A DNA stretch of 64,000 bases from Synaphobranchus kaupii (GCA_029718625.1 CM056376.1:112232112-112296111), one strand, 5' to 3'; positions 53,301 to 59,605 are shown, numbered from the stretch's first letter. Numbers and translations are program-made. Notes: generated by a model not told the origin, from the letters alone.

Positions 53301-56300
53301 CAGCTGAAGAATGGGCTGCTGCACTACATCTCGGATGCGGGCGTGGGAGGGAAGGTGGAGAGGACCCTGTCTGAACTGGGTCTTTCCGATGGCCAGTGGC
53401 ACACCCTCCTGCTGCAGAAGAACGGGACAGCCACCTCCCTGCGCCTGGACGGGGCGCACGCCAAAGAGATCCTGCATCACACTCAGGATTTCGGAGGGAT
53501 CAATGTGCTGACTCTCTCTCTGGGCGGAGTCCCCTCTGGTTCTGCCCCACAGAAATCAGCCTCAGGTGGGTTTAATTGAGAAGGAAAGGCACTCAGGTTG
53601 GGGGGGGGGGGGGGGTGTTCTAATATGACTGTGACAATGTTATCATATAACCAGAACAATATTGTCATGTGACTGGGACAATATTGCGTGTGACCAGGAT
53701 CCCACAGGCCCCTGAGAAAATTAAGAAATGAGAATATGTGGAAAATTAGTTGTGACAGTTCATTGGATTTTACATTCTGCACAGAGAGTCCTTAAAAGGA
53801 CCTGATTTTATGTTTGTTCATGAATTTCATGAAAATCTCCCCTTTCTGTTGCTATATACAGGATGACCCGCAGTGTGGTCAGTGATCAGTATTCTCTTTT
53901 CCAAAGCGCTGCTATCTGATAATCTGGCTAAAATTAGTCTAAAATGAGCCTAGGGTCATCAATTAAAAATGTCAACATTTTTTAGAATCTGTTAGGTCAT
54001 TTCTTTAGAAAAAAAGTCTTGGAAAACTTTGATAATTATCCTAGTTCAATGAGAAGTCCTTGAATAAACGCAACATCATTATAAATACCACAGGAGCCCT
54101 GATAAGCCCTGATGGTTGAGTGAACATAATGGCTTCAAACTGTTTTCATTGTTGGGATGGAAAAATGCCGCGTGACTTACCAGCCAGCATCTGACCTGGA
54201 GTGTTACAAGGAAGCTACTACTGATTAAATCATATTGTACATACCCCCCCCCCCCCCCCCCCCCCCCCCCACCCCCACACACACACACGCACACATCCGT
54301 ACACACACTGTCCCCTAAAAAACATGTACACACACCCACTAACAGTATCTCTCTCTCTCTCTCACACACACAGGCAAGCACCAGCCACCAGATTCCTAAG
54401 GGGCTATTATCATTGGCCATTATTTGTTCTAGTTTAATTCTACTGGTCCACTTTTGATGCTTAGATAAACCCTACATCTCAGACATCAGCAAATACAACA
54501 TCTCCCCTAATTCACATATCGCTTTAGCCAAAACTTTATAATGTAAACTTCTCCAATTGGAATAAAGACATTGTCAAATCCAATTGTCCTTTCTATATAA
54601 ACGAGCATCATTATGTTTCTTTATCTGTTCAATGAGAGCTTTGCTCTGCAGTTCTGTGTTTTTCGAGCATCACTTCCATTTATATTGCAGTGTGTGGCTC
54701 TGCTAGTGTTCTGAGGGTTCAGATGATGAATATAATCAGCTGGGGACATATTTCCGCGTCAGAGACTTGCATTAAAATGTACCTCATGTGGTTTAGGTGT
54801 TTAAGTTTGTGTCACGACTCAGTGATGTCAACCTTATCACTAACCCATAACTGCCTACCAACATCTATGGAGCTCTCATTCATTCCCTTTATAGAATCAC
54901 ACCACAGTGTGTGTGTGCGTGTGTATGTGAGAGTGTTTGTGTTTGTGTGTTTATGCGTGTGTGTACACGTGTGTGTTCGCATCGTTATGTTTATTTGTAA
55001 ATGTGCACTTTATCAGACAAGATCTACATTTTTATTTCTAATCACATTACGATTAAATGGATTCAGATGTTCCCATGTATATATACAGTAAGTGAATGCA
55101 ATTACTCACATACTTACATTTTATGAAGTAATGTTGTTATGGGTAAGGTTTTCATTTTGAATCTATGCTGAACTGAAGATAAATTGTCTGGCAAAGTCAT
55201 TCCCTTCGGAGAGGTCATATTTATTTTATAACAAACGTAAGAGTTATGTTAACTGTGTGGGAAAATGTGAATTGTTGAGGTGTCTTCCTGTTCCTGCAGG
55301 AAGCATGATGGAGATTTCAGCCAAATGCTGAACTGCTGAATTCTGTTCAAATGTCCGAACTCAATTCCCGTGGTGATAATTGCTTTAGCGGGTTCCTGTC
55401 ATTGTTGAGGAAACCATACAGCCCATTTTGCTCATTTTGCAAAGCGATCCATCTCATTCAAACTCAGAATTTACTGCCTTCCAAGCCGCCATTCTGTCTT
55501 GATAAGATTCCAAGAGAGTTTCCTGCATGTTATCCTGGCAACTCTTCCTCTTTTACCCTGGTTTTAAATTTTTAATTTACTGCAGTTTTTACAGAGCGGA
55601 TGTAGGTATCATTTATACCCATAAGGAAAAACAATAAATCATGCCGACTTCTTCTTTACCTCTTTGTAATGTCACCTGTTTCCAGCACCTGTCCACCTCC
55701 CCATCTTCACCTTTCCCCATCTTCATATGTGCTGTATGGAAATTTATTCTACTGCATATCTTTTCCTGCTGAATTAATTTTATTTATTTTATTTTCTGTT
55801 CTTCTCCTCAGGTTTTGATGGCTGCTTCGCCTACGTGAAGTATAATGGCGAGAGCCTGCCGTTCAGCGGGGAGCACAGTTCAGCCACCATCTCCAAAACA
55901 CACCCGTCCGTGAAAATGGGCTGCCGGGGGCCCAACGTGTGCGCCAGCACCCCCTGCAGGGACGGGCTGCTGTGCGTGAGCCAGTGGCACACCTACCAGT
56001 GCGTCCCGCCAGGCGACTGCGTCTCCTCGCCCTGCCTGAACGGGGGCAGCTGCGAGCCGGGGCAGCTGGGCGGTTTCTCCTGCTCCTGCCCGGAGTTCTA
56101 CACGGGACGGACCTGCGAGACCGTGGTGGCCTGCCAGGGGGCGCAGTGCCCTGCGGGCACCATCTGCAGGATGGCCAACAATGGCGGGTTTCTCTGCACC
56201 CCCGGGCCAGCGGCGGAGGAGGCCACCTTGCCCATCTGGGCCGTCCCAGCGATCGTGGGAAGCTGCGCCTCGGCTCTGGCTCTGGTGGTGCTGGGCCTTA

Positions 56301-57763
56301 TTCTGTGTAACCACTGCAGGGGGCGCCACTCCAAGGCACCCAAGGAAGAGAAGAAACCCAAGGAGAAGAAGGAGAAGAAGCAGAAGAAAAAGAAGAAGAA
56401 GAAGGGAAGTGAGAACGTGGCGTTCGACGACCCCGACAACATCCCGCCCTACGGGGACGACATGGCGGTGCGGAAGCAGCCGGAAGGGAACCCCAAGCCT
56501 GACATCATCGAGCGCGAGAACCCCTACCTCATCTACGACGAGACCGACCTGCCCCACGGCAACGAGACGGTGCCCAGCGCGCCTTGCGCCCCTCCCTGCC
56601 CCGGCCCAGACCCCGACATGGAGCACTACGACATTGATAACGCCAGCAGCATCGCACCCTCTGACGCCGACATCATCCAGCACTACAAACAGTTCCGCAG
56701 CCACACCCCCAAGTTCTCCATCCAGCGCCACAGTCCGCTGGGGTTCGCCCGCCAGTCGCCGCTGCCCCTGGTGGCCGGCAGCTACACCTACCAGCCCGCC
56801 TACGCCCCTGGCCTGAGGGCCACACCCCTAAGCCACTCCGCCTGCCCCACCCCTAACCCCCTGTCGCGCCACAGCCCCGCCCCCTTCGCCAAACCCACTA
56901 CCTTCTACCGCAACAGCCCCGCCCGCGAGCTCAACCTTGCACGCCGCGAGGGCAGCCCGCTGGACCTGCACGGGGAGGCGTGCCAGCCGGGCGTGTTCAG
57001 CTACGCCACCCGTCTGGGCCGCCGGAGCAAGAGTCCGCAGACCATGGCGGGACACGGCTCCAGGCCGGGGAGCCGGCTAAAGCAGCCCATAGAACAGATC
57101 CCCCTGGAGACGGGACCCCCCGTGGGGCTGTCCATCGAGGAGGTGGAGCGCCTGAACACGCCCCGCCCAAGAAACCCCAGCATCTGCAGTGCCGACCATG
57201 GCCGCTCGTCCTCCGAGGAGGACTGCCGCCGCCCGCTCTCCCGTGTCCGCAACCCAGCTGACGGGATCCCCGCCCCAGAGTCGTCCTCGGAGAGTGACTC
57301 GCACGACTCCTTCACCTGCTCCGAGATGGAGTACGACCGGGAGAAGCCCCCAGCGCCCTACAGCTCGCGGGTGCCTAAGCTCTCGCAGGTCAACGAGTCG
57401 GACGCCGACGACGAGGAGTACGGCGGTCGCCTGAAGCAGCGGCGCTACTCCAGCCGCCGCGCTGAGGGAGGGCCTGGGCCTGGCTCCGCTCACCAGCACC
57501 ACCACCAGCAGGCGCAGCCTGCCACCCTGGCGGAGCACCACTACACCCTCCCACACAGGCTGGGACAGCAGGCCGGAAACTTCAACTGGGACAACCTGCT
57601 CAACTGGGGGCCCGGGTTCGGCCACTACGTCGACGTCTTCAAAGACCTGGCCCTGCTGCCTGAAAACGCAGCGGCGGTAGCCAGCCCCAAGGACATCGAG
57701 ATGAACAGCGGGGATGGCTCTGTCACCATACTCAACGAGGGCGAGGCCGAGCAATACGTATGA
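14334..57763 (+). CDS. fat4: Protocadherin FAT4, C-terminal ~60% (14 spliced exons)
   Basis: Fourteen exons join at 14334-14521, 15060-15794, 16715-16889, 30253-30435, 34752-35002, 37848-42203, 43788-43892, 44310-44617, 49528-49613, 50517-50696, 52065-52189, 52445-52674, 53304-53565 and 55812-57763. All borders are GT/AG. The product is the end of a very large type I membrane protein: about 16 cadherin repeats, four EGFs, LamG, EGF, LamG, EGF, one transmembrane helix, and a tail with the motifs [28 protein letters not shown] and a C-terminal GEAEQYV. The tail and the domain order identify FAT4 rather than FAT1-3 or Dachsous. Known role of the family: heterophilic adhesion with DCHS1, planar polarity and growth control through Hippo. 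The total coding length is divisible by three only when two surplus bases in the fourth exon are discounted. The N-terminal half is not in the window. The 14 exons would fit exons 4-17 of a 17-exon vertebrate FAT4, as I recall that structure. Confidence 0.95.
14509..14745 (+). repeat. 21-bp minisatellite spanning a fat4 splice donor
   Basis: Eleven units contain GCACTGCACAGGTACAGCA or variants with GCGCAG and GTATGG. The first unit is the true exon end and donor (CAG|GTACAG at 14521/14522). GT sites recur every 21 bp, at 14543, 14564, 14585 and so on to 14732. The fat4 frame stays open through the array to 14794. Confidence 0.96.
14522..15059 (+). other. fat4: fat4 intron
   Basis: It starts inside the 21-bp minisatellite, then carries a transposon-like segment (14815-15010), and ends at CATTGACAG. 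Nothing else was seen. Confidence 0.88.
14815..15010. mobile_element. Non-autonomous hAT-like palindromic element (teleost type)
   Basis: It reads TATTCCAGTGCTCAAGGCC at one end and GCTGGGCTAAAACAAAAACC, GCGCCCACACCGGCCC and GATTGAACACCCC at the other. This combination is familiar from small palindromic DNA transposons in fish. Diverged relatives lie at about 14094-14230 and 34255-34345. The superfamily is inferred. Confidence 0.5.
15060..15794 (+). CDS. fat4: fat4 exon (window exon 2): two complete cadherin repeats
   Basis: The acceptor is TTGACAG|GTGTCG and the donor CTGCAG|GTCAGT, both phase 0. The 245 codons begin with the calcium linker [11 protein letters not shown] that closes the repeat begun in the previous exon. 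They then encode two full cadherin repeats ending in [11 protein letters not shown] and [11 protein letters not shown], and start a third ([18 protein letters not shown]). DxD and LDRE motifs are present in both repeats. The exon is strongly GC-rich in third codon positions, unlike the surrounding intron. The last 24 coding bases and the donor are the first unit of a 45-bp tandem repeat that continues into the intron. Confidence 0.93.
15771..15996 (+). repeat. 45-bp tandem repeat spanning a fat4 splice donor
   Basis: Each unit joins 24 bases of exon end (AACCTGCCCAGGACCATCCT then GCAG) to 21 bases of intron start (GTCAGTAATCACAACCTACC). CTGCAG|GTCAGT donors occur at 15794, 15839, 15884 and 15929. 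The fifth, at 15974, is altered to CTGCCG. The frame remains open to 16034, so use of a later donor would insert 15 residues per unit. Confidence 0.97.
15795..16714 (+). other. fat4: fat4 intron
   Basis: After the 45-bp array there is a small duplicated block (CCCCACACAGGAAGT at about 16364 and 16392, with a related CCCCACACAGGAACT at about 16635). Around 16440-16600 lies an AT-rich stretch with the near-repeated phrase TGGCTGCTA, possibly a dispersed repeat. No gene was seen. Confidence 0.85.
16715..16889 (+). CDS. fat4: fat4 exon (window exon 3): cadherin repeat, first half
   Basis: The exon starts after TGTGCTGCAG, in phase 0, and ends at GACTCCG|GTAAGA in phase 1. It reads [20 protein letters not shown], then [20 protein letters not shown] and [11 protein letters not shown], which are the calcium-binding DDDxGSN turn and later strands of one cadherin repeat. 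It continues the repeat begun at the end of the previous exon and is completed by the exon at 30253, 13.4 kb downstream. Confidence 0.9.
21212..21250. repeat. (GT)n microsatellite
   Basis: About nineteen uninterrupted GT units. Confidence 0.95.
24725..24750. repeat. TGACC pentanucleotide direct repeat
   Basis: GATGACCTGACCTGACCTGA followed by another CCTGA: four to five abutting TGACC units. TGACC is also the reverse complement of a nuclear-receptor half site, but zero spacing makes a functional element speculative. Confidence 0.8.
24812..24938. repeat. Dispersed palindrome-bearing repeat, copy 2
   Basis: It shares with 1744-1852, in order, GAATGTTTTTTT, GAAGTCAGTGTTCTAGAAC, TGAGAATGTTCAGTTAAGAA and CATTCTAATCACAT. 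The central part of this copy is about 15-20 bases longer. Confidence 0.7.
27248..27310. repeat. (AGT)n/(AGC)n trinucleotide array
   Basis: TAG/AGT units pass into CAGCAG units and back to AGT. Confidence 0.9.
27695..27828 (+). mobile_element. tRNA-derived SINE
   Basis: It contains GTGTCTCGGTGGCGTGGCC (A-box region), GTTGCGAGCCACCACATCGG and GCGGTTTGAATCTGGCCCAC (B-box region GGTTTGAATC), followed by the body TGTGTCTCTCCCTCTCTCGC. This is a recognisable fish tRNA-derived SINE head and body. The hAT-like element at 27830 follows directly, suggesting nested insertion. Confidence 0.7.
27830..28245. mobile_element. Palindromic hAT-like MITE with tandemly expanded arms
   Basis: The left arm has two copies of a ~42-bp unit (GGGGTCCCCAACCCTGGTCC ... 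GGGTCTGCT). The right arm has about six inverted copies (CAGCAGACCCTGTGGCTCTC ... GTTGGGGACCCC) starting near 27992, 28034, 28075, 28117, 28158 and 28199. The centre (27905-27990) resembles the unique loop of known fish palindromic elements. No transposase is present. Confidence 0.7.
28471..28715. repeat. Compound CA/GT/TA microsatellite cluster
   Basis: A CA run (28484-28505), a GT run into TA repeats (28548-28596) and a second GT run (28650-28710). They are complementary and could pair in a transcript. Confidence 0.95.
30253..30435 (+). CDS. fat4: fat4 exon (window exon 4): cadherin repeat junction, with two +1 frameshifts
   Basis: The acceptor is CCCTAAG before GCTCTCCCTCC and the donor ATCAG|GTACCC. 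The first frame reads [20 protein letters not shown] then [20 protein letters not shown], a classical cadherin end and start. The frame then breaks at a GGGG run (30372-30375), where three G would keep it. A second frame reads [15 protein letters not shown] up to a CCCC run (30418-30421), where three C would restore NGMI. Exon phases before and after require 181 bp; 183 bp are present. Two homopolymer insertions, probably consensus errors, explain this best. A true frameshift would remove the rest of the protein, although downstream exons look intact and constrained. Confidence 0.85.
30549..32760. repeat. ~61-bp G-rich minisatellite, about 36 copies
   Basis: The unit combines GGTGATGGCGGTGGTTTTGG, GGGTGCAGGTGGGTGTGAGG and GTAGGGTGTGTGTGTGTTTG. 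Variants have GAAGACGG, CTACAG and deletions, and longer composite units are visible at 31600-31990. The transcribed-sense strand is G-rich with clustered GGG runs. Long Thr/Pro/His frames on the minus strand are repeat artefacts. Confidence 0.97.
32766..32831. repeat. Poly-G tracts
   Basis: Two long G runs (about 32766-32788 and 32816-32830) separated by TGCAGTGGGGACATGTTCAG. True lengths are uncertain. Confidence 0.9.
34035..34125. mobile_element. Dispersed repeat fragment (AGGCCATTCAGCCCA type)
   Basis: It contains AATTAGAACAGAAGAATGCA and AACAGGCCATTCAGCCCATG, a common vertebrate retroelement tail. The opposite orientation of the same motif (GGGCTGAATGGCCTG) appears at about 52366. Confidence 0.5.
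34752..35002 (+). CDS. fat4: fat4 exon (window exon 5): cadherin repeat, second half
   Basis: The acceptor is TTGTCCACAG before TTACAGCCTG and the donor TCTGCTG|GTGAGT. The first base completes a Ser codon, then the exon reads [40 protein letters not shown] and the linker [12 protein letters not shown], before entering the next repeat ([12 protein letters not shown]). It finishes the cadherin repeat opened in the exon at 30253. The donor is followed within about 15 bases by a tRNA-derived SINE. Confidence 0.92.
35015..35280 (+). mobile_element. tRNA-derived SINE beside a fat4 donor
   Basis: The head reads CCACTGTCACCTCAGAGTGA and GGTCCCGGGTTCGAATTCCA (B-box GGTTCGAATTCC). The body reads TCTCCCCGTGTCGACGTGGG, TTTTCTCCAGGTACTCCAGT and CAAAAGACATGCAGGTTAGG, with an A/T-rich tail of ATAAATA units. 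It is a typical fish SINE inserted about 12 bases after the splice donor at 35003. Confidence 0.8.
37305..37625. mobile_element. Tc1/mariner-type DNA transposon end (truncated)
   Basis: It begins CAGTGAGCACCATAATTCCT and continues TTTTGTTATTTTGGTTCTGT, ACTGCAGACTGTCAGCTTTA, ATTTTCATCCATATCGGATG and GGACAGTTAAACATAATGTA. I recognise this as a dispersed fish DNA element. A C run (37497-37513) interrupts it. No transposase frame is visible and the other terminus is missing. Confidence 0.6.
37848..42203 (+). CDS. fat4: fat4 exon (window exon 6): ~11 cadherin repeats plus EGF 1-3
   Basis: This 4,356-bp exon has acceptor TACCCAG|GTTCCC and donor TTCACAG|GTAAAC. It encodes the last 11 or so cadherin repeats. 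Linkers fall near 38380 (VLDVNDN), 38690, 38986, 39321 (VVDSNDN), 39639 (ITEENHH), 39952, 40267 (QLKGANE), 40587 (VLDANDP), 40900 (LEDINDN) and 41219 (NDQNDN). The first linker (FVTGGDFP, near 38080) is also atypical. A non-cadherin membrane-proximal segment follows, then EGF 1 from about 41819 ([14 protein letters not shown]), EGF 2 from 41992 ([16 protein letters not shown]) and most of EGF 3 from 42106 ([16 protein letters not shown]). The DxxEC starts of EGF 2 and 3 indicate calcium-binding EGFs. A single giant exon here is typical of FAT4. The frame is open throughout, with no sign of damage. Confidence 0.97.
42204..43787 (+). other. fat4: fat4 intron
   Basis: Mostly unique AT-rich sequence. 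A short TTAGGG-type repeat lies at 43636-43666. No gene was seen. Confidence 0.85.
43636..43666. repeat. Short interstitial telomere-like repeat
   Basis: TTTAGGGTTAGGGTTAGGGA followed by GGGTTTAGG: three perfect TTAGGG units and degenerate neighbours. Confidence 0.85.
43788..43892 (+). CDS. fat4: fat4 exon (window exon 7): EGF 3 end and EGF 4
   Basis: The acceptor has a C-rich tract ending CCCCAG and the donor is TTTG|GTAAGT; both borders are phase 1. The 105-bp exon reads [20 protein letters not shown] then [15 protein letters not shown]. Its first cysteine closes EGF 3 and the rest is most of EGF 4, finished by VFGKHCE in the next exon. Phase 1-1 exons are the usual arrangement for EGF modules. 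Confidence 0.93.
43893..44309 (+). other. fat4: fat4 intron (417 bp)
   Basis: Ordinary intron with a pyrimidine-rich end (CCCCTCCCCTCAATTTTCAG). Nothing else was seen. Confidence 0.88.
44310..44617 (+). CDS. fat4: fat4 exon (window exon 8): laminin G domain 1, first part
   Basis: The acceptor is AATTTTCAG and the donor GGGATG|GTGAGT, leaving in phase 0. After VFGKHCELN closes EGF 4, the exon encodes the first two thirds of a laminin G domain: [54 protein letters not shown] and [16 protein letters not shown]. The DGxxHxV strand is a LamG hallmark. The domain continues in the exons at 49528 and 50517. Confidence 0.94.
44970..45495 (-). mobile_element. Tc1-like transposon, internally deleted copy 1
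   Basis: Inverted termini ACACTGCCTGGCCAAAAAAA and, at the far end, GGTCAGGCAGTGTA flank about 525 bp. The minus strand encodes the C-terminal part of a Tc1-family transposase: [40 protein letters not shown] and, after a frameshift, [20 protein letters not shown]. The second Asp (QDDNA) and final Glu (NPIE) of the catalytic triad are present. The N-terminal DNA-binding domain and first Asp are missing, so it cannot be autonomous. Confidence 0.92.
48501..48563. repeat. (CT)n microsatellite
   Basis: About thirty CT units with one GT interruption. Confidence 0.95.
48927..48987. repeat. (AAT)n microsatellite
   Basis: About nineteen AAT units. Confidence 0.95.
49528..49613 (+). CDS. fat4: fat4 exon (window exon 9): laminin G domain 1, middle
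   Basis: This 86-bp exon lies between GTGCTGTAG and TG|GTGAGA. It reads [20 protein letters not shown] then SNVAVHADW, entering in phase 0 and leaving after two bases of the Trp codon. It follows ARRAGM and precedes [13 protein letters not shown] without a gap. That is too short to stand on its own; the call rests on frame, splice sites and domain continuity. Confidence 0.88.
49614..50516 (+). other. fat4: fat4 intron with GT microsatellite
   Basis: A GT run with TCTG interruptions occupies 50258-50350. A weak fish-repeat fragment lies at about 49640-49685. No gene was seen. Confidence 0.87.
50517..50696 (+). CDS. fat4: fat4 exon (window exon 10): laminin G domain 1, end
   Basis: The acceptor is GCCATACAG|GATCC. 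The exon reads [23 protein letters not shown] and [20 protein letters not shown], and ends GILD plus two bases of an Arg codon. The FxGCIxxxxINGRPL stretch is the conserved C-terminal LamG strand with its disulfide cysteine. The donor, ACAG|GTCTGA, is weaker than others in this gene. The length (180 bp) and phases fit both neighbours. Confidence 0.92.
50981..51730. mobile_element. Teleost SINE-like repeat interrupted by a Tc1-like insertion
   Basis: The left part reads AAATTACATTTAGCTGAGGC and GAGTGACTTACACAGCTTAC. The right part, after the Tc1 copy, reads TTGCCCCCAACTGGGAATCAA-type sequence with a reversed tRNA B-box-like GGGAATCAAACTTGCAAC. Together they look like one dispersed element whose middle received the transposon at a TA site. 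Confidence 0.55.
51037..51583 (-). mobile_element. Tc1-like transposon, internally deleted copy 2
   Basis: Termini ACACTGCCTGGCCAAAAAAA and TTTGGCCAGGCAGTATA bound about 547 bp. The minus strand reads [40 protein letters not shown] and [20 protein letters not shown], then breaks by frameshift before the PDLNPIE segment. It has the same internal layout as the copy at 44970 and only modest divergence from it, so both derive from the same deleted source. TA dinucleotides flank both ends. Confidence 0.93.
52065..52189 (+). CDS. fat4: fat4 exon (window exon 11): EGF 5
   Basis: The acceptor is TCTGGCAG|GTGTCCC and the donor AAGT|GTAAGC. It encodes [20 protein letters not shown] and [17 protein letters not shown], one EGF domain between the two laminin G domains. 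The following intron (52190-52444) is 255 bp and free of stops in this frame, so the open frame runs on into the next exon. I still take the splice as real, because the GTAAGC donor and the CTTCCAG acceptor give the expected EGF-to-LamG junction. Confidence 0.9.
52190..52444 (+). other. fat4: Short stop-free fat4 intron with a repeat fragment
   Basis: This 255-bp intron (donor GTAAGC, acceptor CTTCCAG) keeps the frame open. Its 3' half (52345-52425) holds GGGCTGAATGGCCTGTTCTC and TTTATGTTCTCATAATG, a common retroelement tail, which now supplies part of the sequence before the acceptor. Confidence 0.75.
52445..52674 (+). CDS. fat4: fat4 exon (window exon 12): laminin G domain 2, first part
   Basis: The acceptor is CGCCTTCCAG and the donor GTCAAG|GTGAGC, leaving in phase 0. 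It reads [20 protein letters not shown], then a Ser/Pro/Arg-rich loop ([12 protein letters not shown]), then [20 protein letters not shown] and SNYTTVK. The Leu-Glu-Val-Lys-Phe-Arg strand is typical LamG. The Pro-rich loop is the least conserved-looking part of the exon. Confidence 0.9.
52675..53303 (+). other. fat4: fat4 intron
   Basis: A CT-rich stretch (52760-52830) and the 21-bp repeat array (53098-53283) fill much of it. Confidence 0.87.
53098..53283. repeat. 21-bp minisatellite next to a fat4 acceptor
   Basis: About eight to nine units of ACCCAGCAGTACCCAGAACT plus C, alternating with AATCA variants. The last unit ends about 20 bases before the exon at 53304. The open frame through the repeat is not the fat4 frame and stops at the junction. 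Confidence 0.95.
53304..53565 (+). CDS. fat4: fat4 exon (window exon 13): laminin G domain 2, middle
   Basis: The acceptor is TTGTTTTTCAG and the donor CCTCAG|GTGGGT. It reads [40 protein letters not shown] and [18 protein letters not shown], and exits in phase 1. The DGQWHT motif and the terminal LSLGGVP strand identify the LamG fold, which closes with FDGC in the next exon. An array of 21-bp repeats ends about 20 bases upstream of the exon, next to the polypyrimidine tract. Confidence 0.93.
53566..55811 (+). other. fat4: fat4 intron
   Basis: It contains a G run (53600-53615), a long C run with CA and CT tails (54245-54375) and a GT-rich stretch (54906-54975). Otherwise it is AT-rich with no supported gene. 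Confidence 0.86.
54245..54375. repeat. Poly-C / CA / CT compound tract
   Basis: About 26 C residues lead into CA repeats, unique bases, then CTCTCT and CACACA. Confidence 0.93.
55812..57763 (+). CDS. fat4: fat4 terminal coding exon: LamG 2 end, EGF 6, transmembrane helix, cytoplasmic tail
   Basis: After TTCTCCTCAG the exon closes LamG 2 ([17 protein letters not shown] to VKMGC). It then encodes a cysteine-rich stretch with EGF 6 ([12 protein letters not shown] to CETVVAC) and a single membrane helix from [20 protein letters not shown] to LGLILCN, at about 56228-56308. The tail has about 480 residues. It begins with a long lysine-rich stop-transfer segment (about 56324-56404), then carries the FAT4-type motifs [83 protein letters not shown] and [20 protein letters not shown]. 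It stops with GEAEQYV and TGA. Family members use this tail for planar polarity and Hippo-linked signalling. Third positions are very GC-rich, so long shadow frames appear on both strands. Confidence 0.97.
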
Positions 57764-58728
57764 TGTGCTTCTATTTATGCCGACTGAAACTTTCCCTTAT
57801 AAAAAAAACAATGTCTTGTTCTTATGTTTTGGTTAAAAAAAAAGACAATATTTTAAAATAACAATGGACAATGAAGGACGTTGAAACCAGCAGTAAATAT
57901 TTTGTCATTCTGGTTGTTGTAGTTGCTGTTGTTGTTGTTCTTGTTGTTCAGATAGGACGATCTTAAATGCAGTAAGGTAGAAAACGTACATCGTTCCAAC
58001 GCGTCACACGTGCAGCTTTTTCCGCGAGTTTGCCAGTCAGTCATGCACAGTCATTTTTGGTTAATGGCATCTGTATTGATGCTTTTGCATACTTTTATCC
58101 GTACACATCAAATCATTAGTTAAAGTATATAAACGTGGCCATATATAAGACCAATAATAAGAGTGTATTTCATCATATTTGAACTTGGCGTTCCACTTTG
58201 TAATGAAAAAAGTATTGCCTTTGCCTTGCAATGTTTCCCTATGAAATTACAGCGATGTAAGAAAAAAAGAAAATGGTGACCTATTATTTTATTATTCCTT
58301 GTAAATGAAGCATGTGGTTTGATGCTCAGCACCTGAAGGACTGTACAGGCTCACCGGTTGGCCCGCACTTTATGTTTTATGTCCTGCCAATGTCACGAGG
58401 ATCCAGCACTACCTTTCACACCTGTCATTCACGCTCGGACGACTGGAGCTGAGATTTACAAACTGCTGCCTGCCTTACAGACATTTGAGGATTTTTATTT
58501 TTTTTGTGTAATTTTTATGGGGTGGTGGTGGGGTTCAAATATTTTGTGAATATCACTGCCGCAGTCGCCAGTGAGACTCTGGAGCAGGCCTTGTGAATCA
58601 TGACTAAACCCTCATCACCCCCCCCCCCCCCCCCCCCCTCTCCCCTACAGAGACTATCAAATCTTGTAAATCTTTTCTTGTCGGAATCCCTCCAAGGAGG
58701 AGTTGTCAGTGTTTTATTTGTGTCTAAA
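57764..58728 (+). other. fat4: fat4 3' UTR (visible part)
   Basis: AT-rich sequence follows the stop codon up to the second N gap. I see no AATAAA or ATTAAA here, so the polyadenylation site probably lies in or beyond the gap. A GTT-rich stretch (about 57918-57950) and a long C run (58617-58637) are the only marked features. An ATTAAA at 59479-59484, beyond the gap, is a possible but unproven signal. Confidence 0.55.
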
Positions 58729-59228
58729 NNNNNNNNNNNNNNNNNNNNNNNNNNNNNNNNNNNNNNNNNNNNNNNNNNNNNNNNNNNNNNNNNNNNNNNN
58801 NNNNNNNNNNNNNNNNNNNNNNNNNNNNNNNNNNNNNNNNNNNNNNNNNNNNNNNNNNNNNNNNNNNNNNNNNNNNNNNNNNNNNNNNNNNNNNNNNNNN
58901 NNNNNNNNNNNNNNNNNNNNNNNNNNNNNNNNNNNNNNNNNNNNNNNNNNNNNNNNNNNNNNNNNNNNNNNNNNNNNNNNNNNNNNNNNNNNNNNNNNNN
59001 NNNNNNNNNNNNNNNNNNNNNNNNNNNNNNNNNNNNNNNNNNNNNNNNNNNNNNNNNNNNNNNNNNNNNNNNNNNNNNNNNNNNNNNNNNNNNNNNNNNN
59101 NNNNNNNNNNNNNNNNNNNNNNNNNNNNNNNNNNNNNNNNNNNNNNNNNNNNNNNNNNNNNNNNNNNNNNNNNNNNNNNNNNNNNNNNNNNNNNNNNNNN
59201 NNNNNNNNNNNNNNNNNNNNNNNNNNNN
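58729..59228. other. Assembly gap (500 N)
   Basis: Exactly 500 N in the fat4 3' flank, about 90 bases after a long C run. The true length is unknown. Confidence 0.99.
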
Positions 59229-59605
59229 TCCCAGTTTTCCAGCATCTTCATATGTCTATTTTGAGGAGGGGCTTGGGTTATTTGCGATACACTTCCGCAA
59301 ATTTCACTTTGTAACTCTTGTAACTTTGCACTGTTCCAAACAGGGTTAAACCCAAACTCCGCTCCTTGGCTACGTCTCTGATTTCCACGTTTTATTATTT
59401 GTCCTACTTCCCCCCCTCCTTCACCCTCCCAGCATGATGCCATTTTATATGCAGGCTTTACTCTCAGGTCTGTTCATGATTAAACTAAACACGAAGACGG
59501 CAATGACAACACGAACAATGACAACAACAAACAAAAAAACTTCCTTTGTCTATGCTAGTTAACCAGAGGAATGCAAGCTGTTCTTCATGAACTAAAAACT
59601 TTGTG
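59229..59605. other. Unique 3' flank between gap and satellite
   Basis: Possible end of the fat4 transcript, with ATTAAA at 59479-59484 on the plus strand. There is a CAATGACAACA-type short repeat near 59500-59530. No reading frame is supported. Confidence 0.4.

Noticed and set aside
55880..57754. Long antisense and alternative frames over the terminal fat4 exon
   Set aside because: High third-position GC in a real coding exon removes stops from the other frames. The plus frame has clear domain content.
58600..59443. Open frames spanning the second N gap
   Set aside because: Same reason: N-filled and flanked by a homopolymer.
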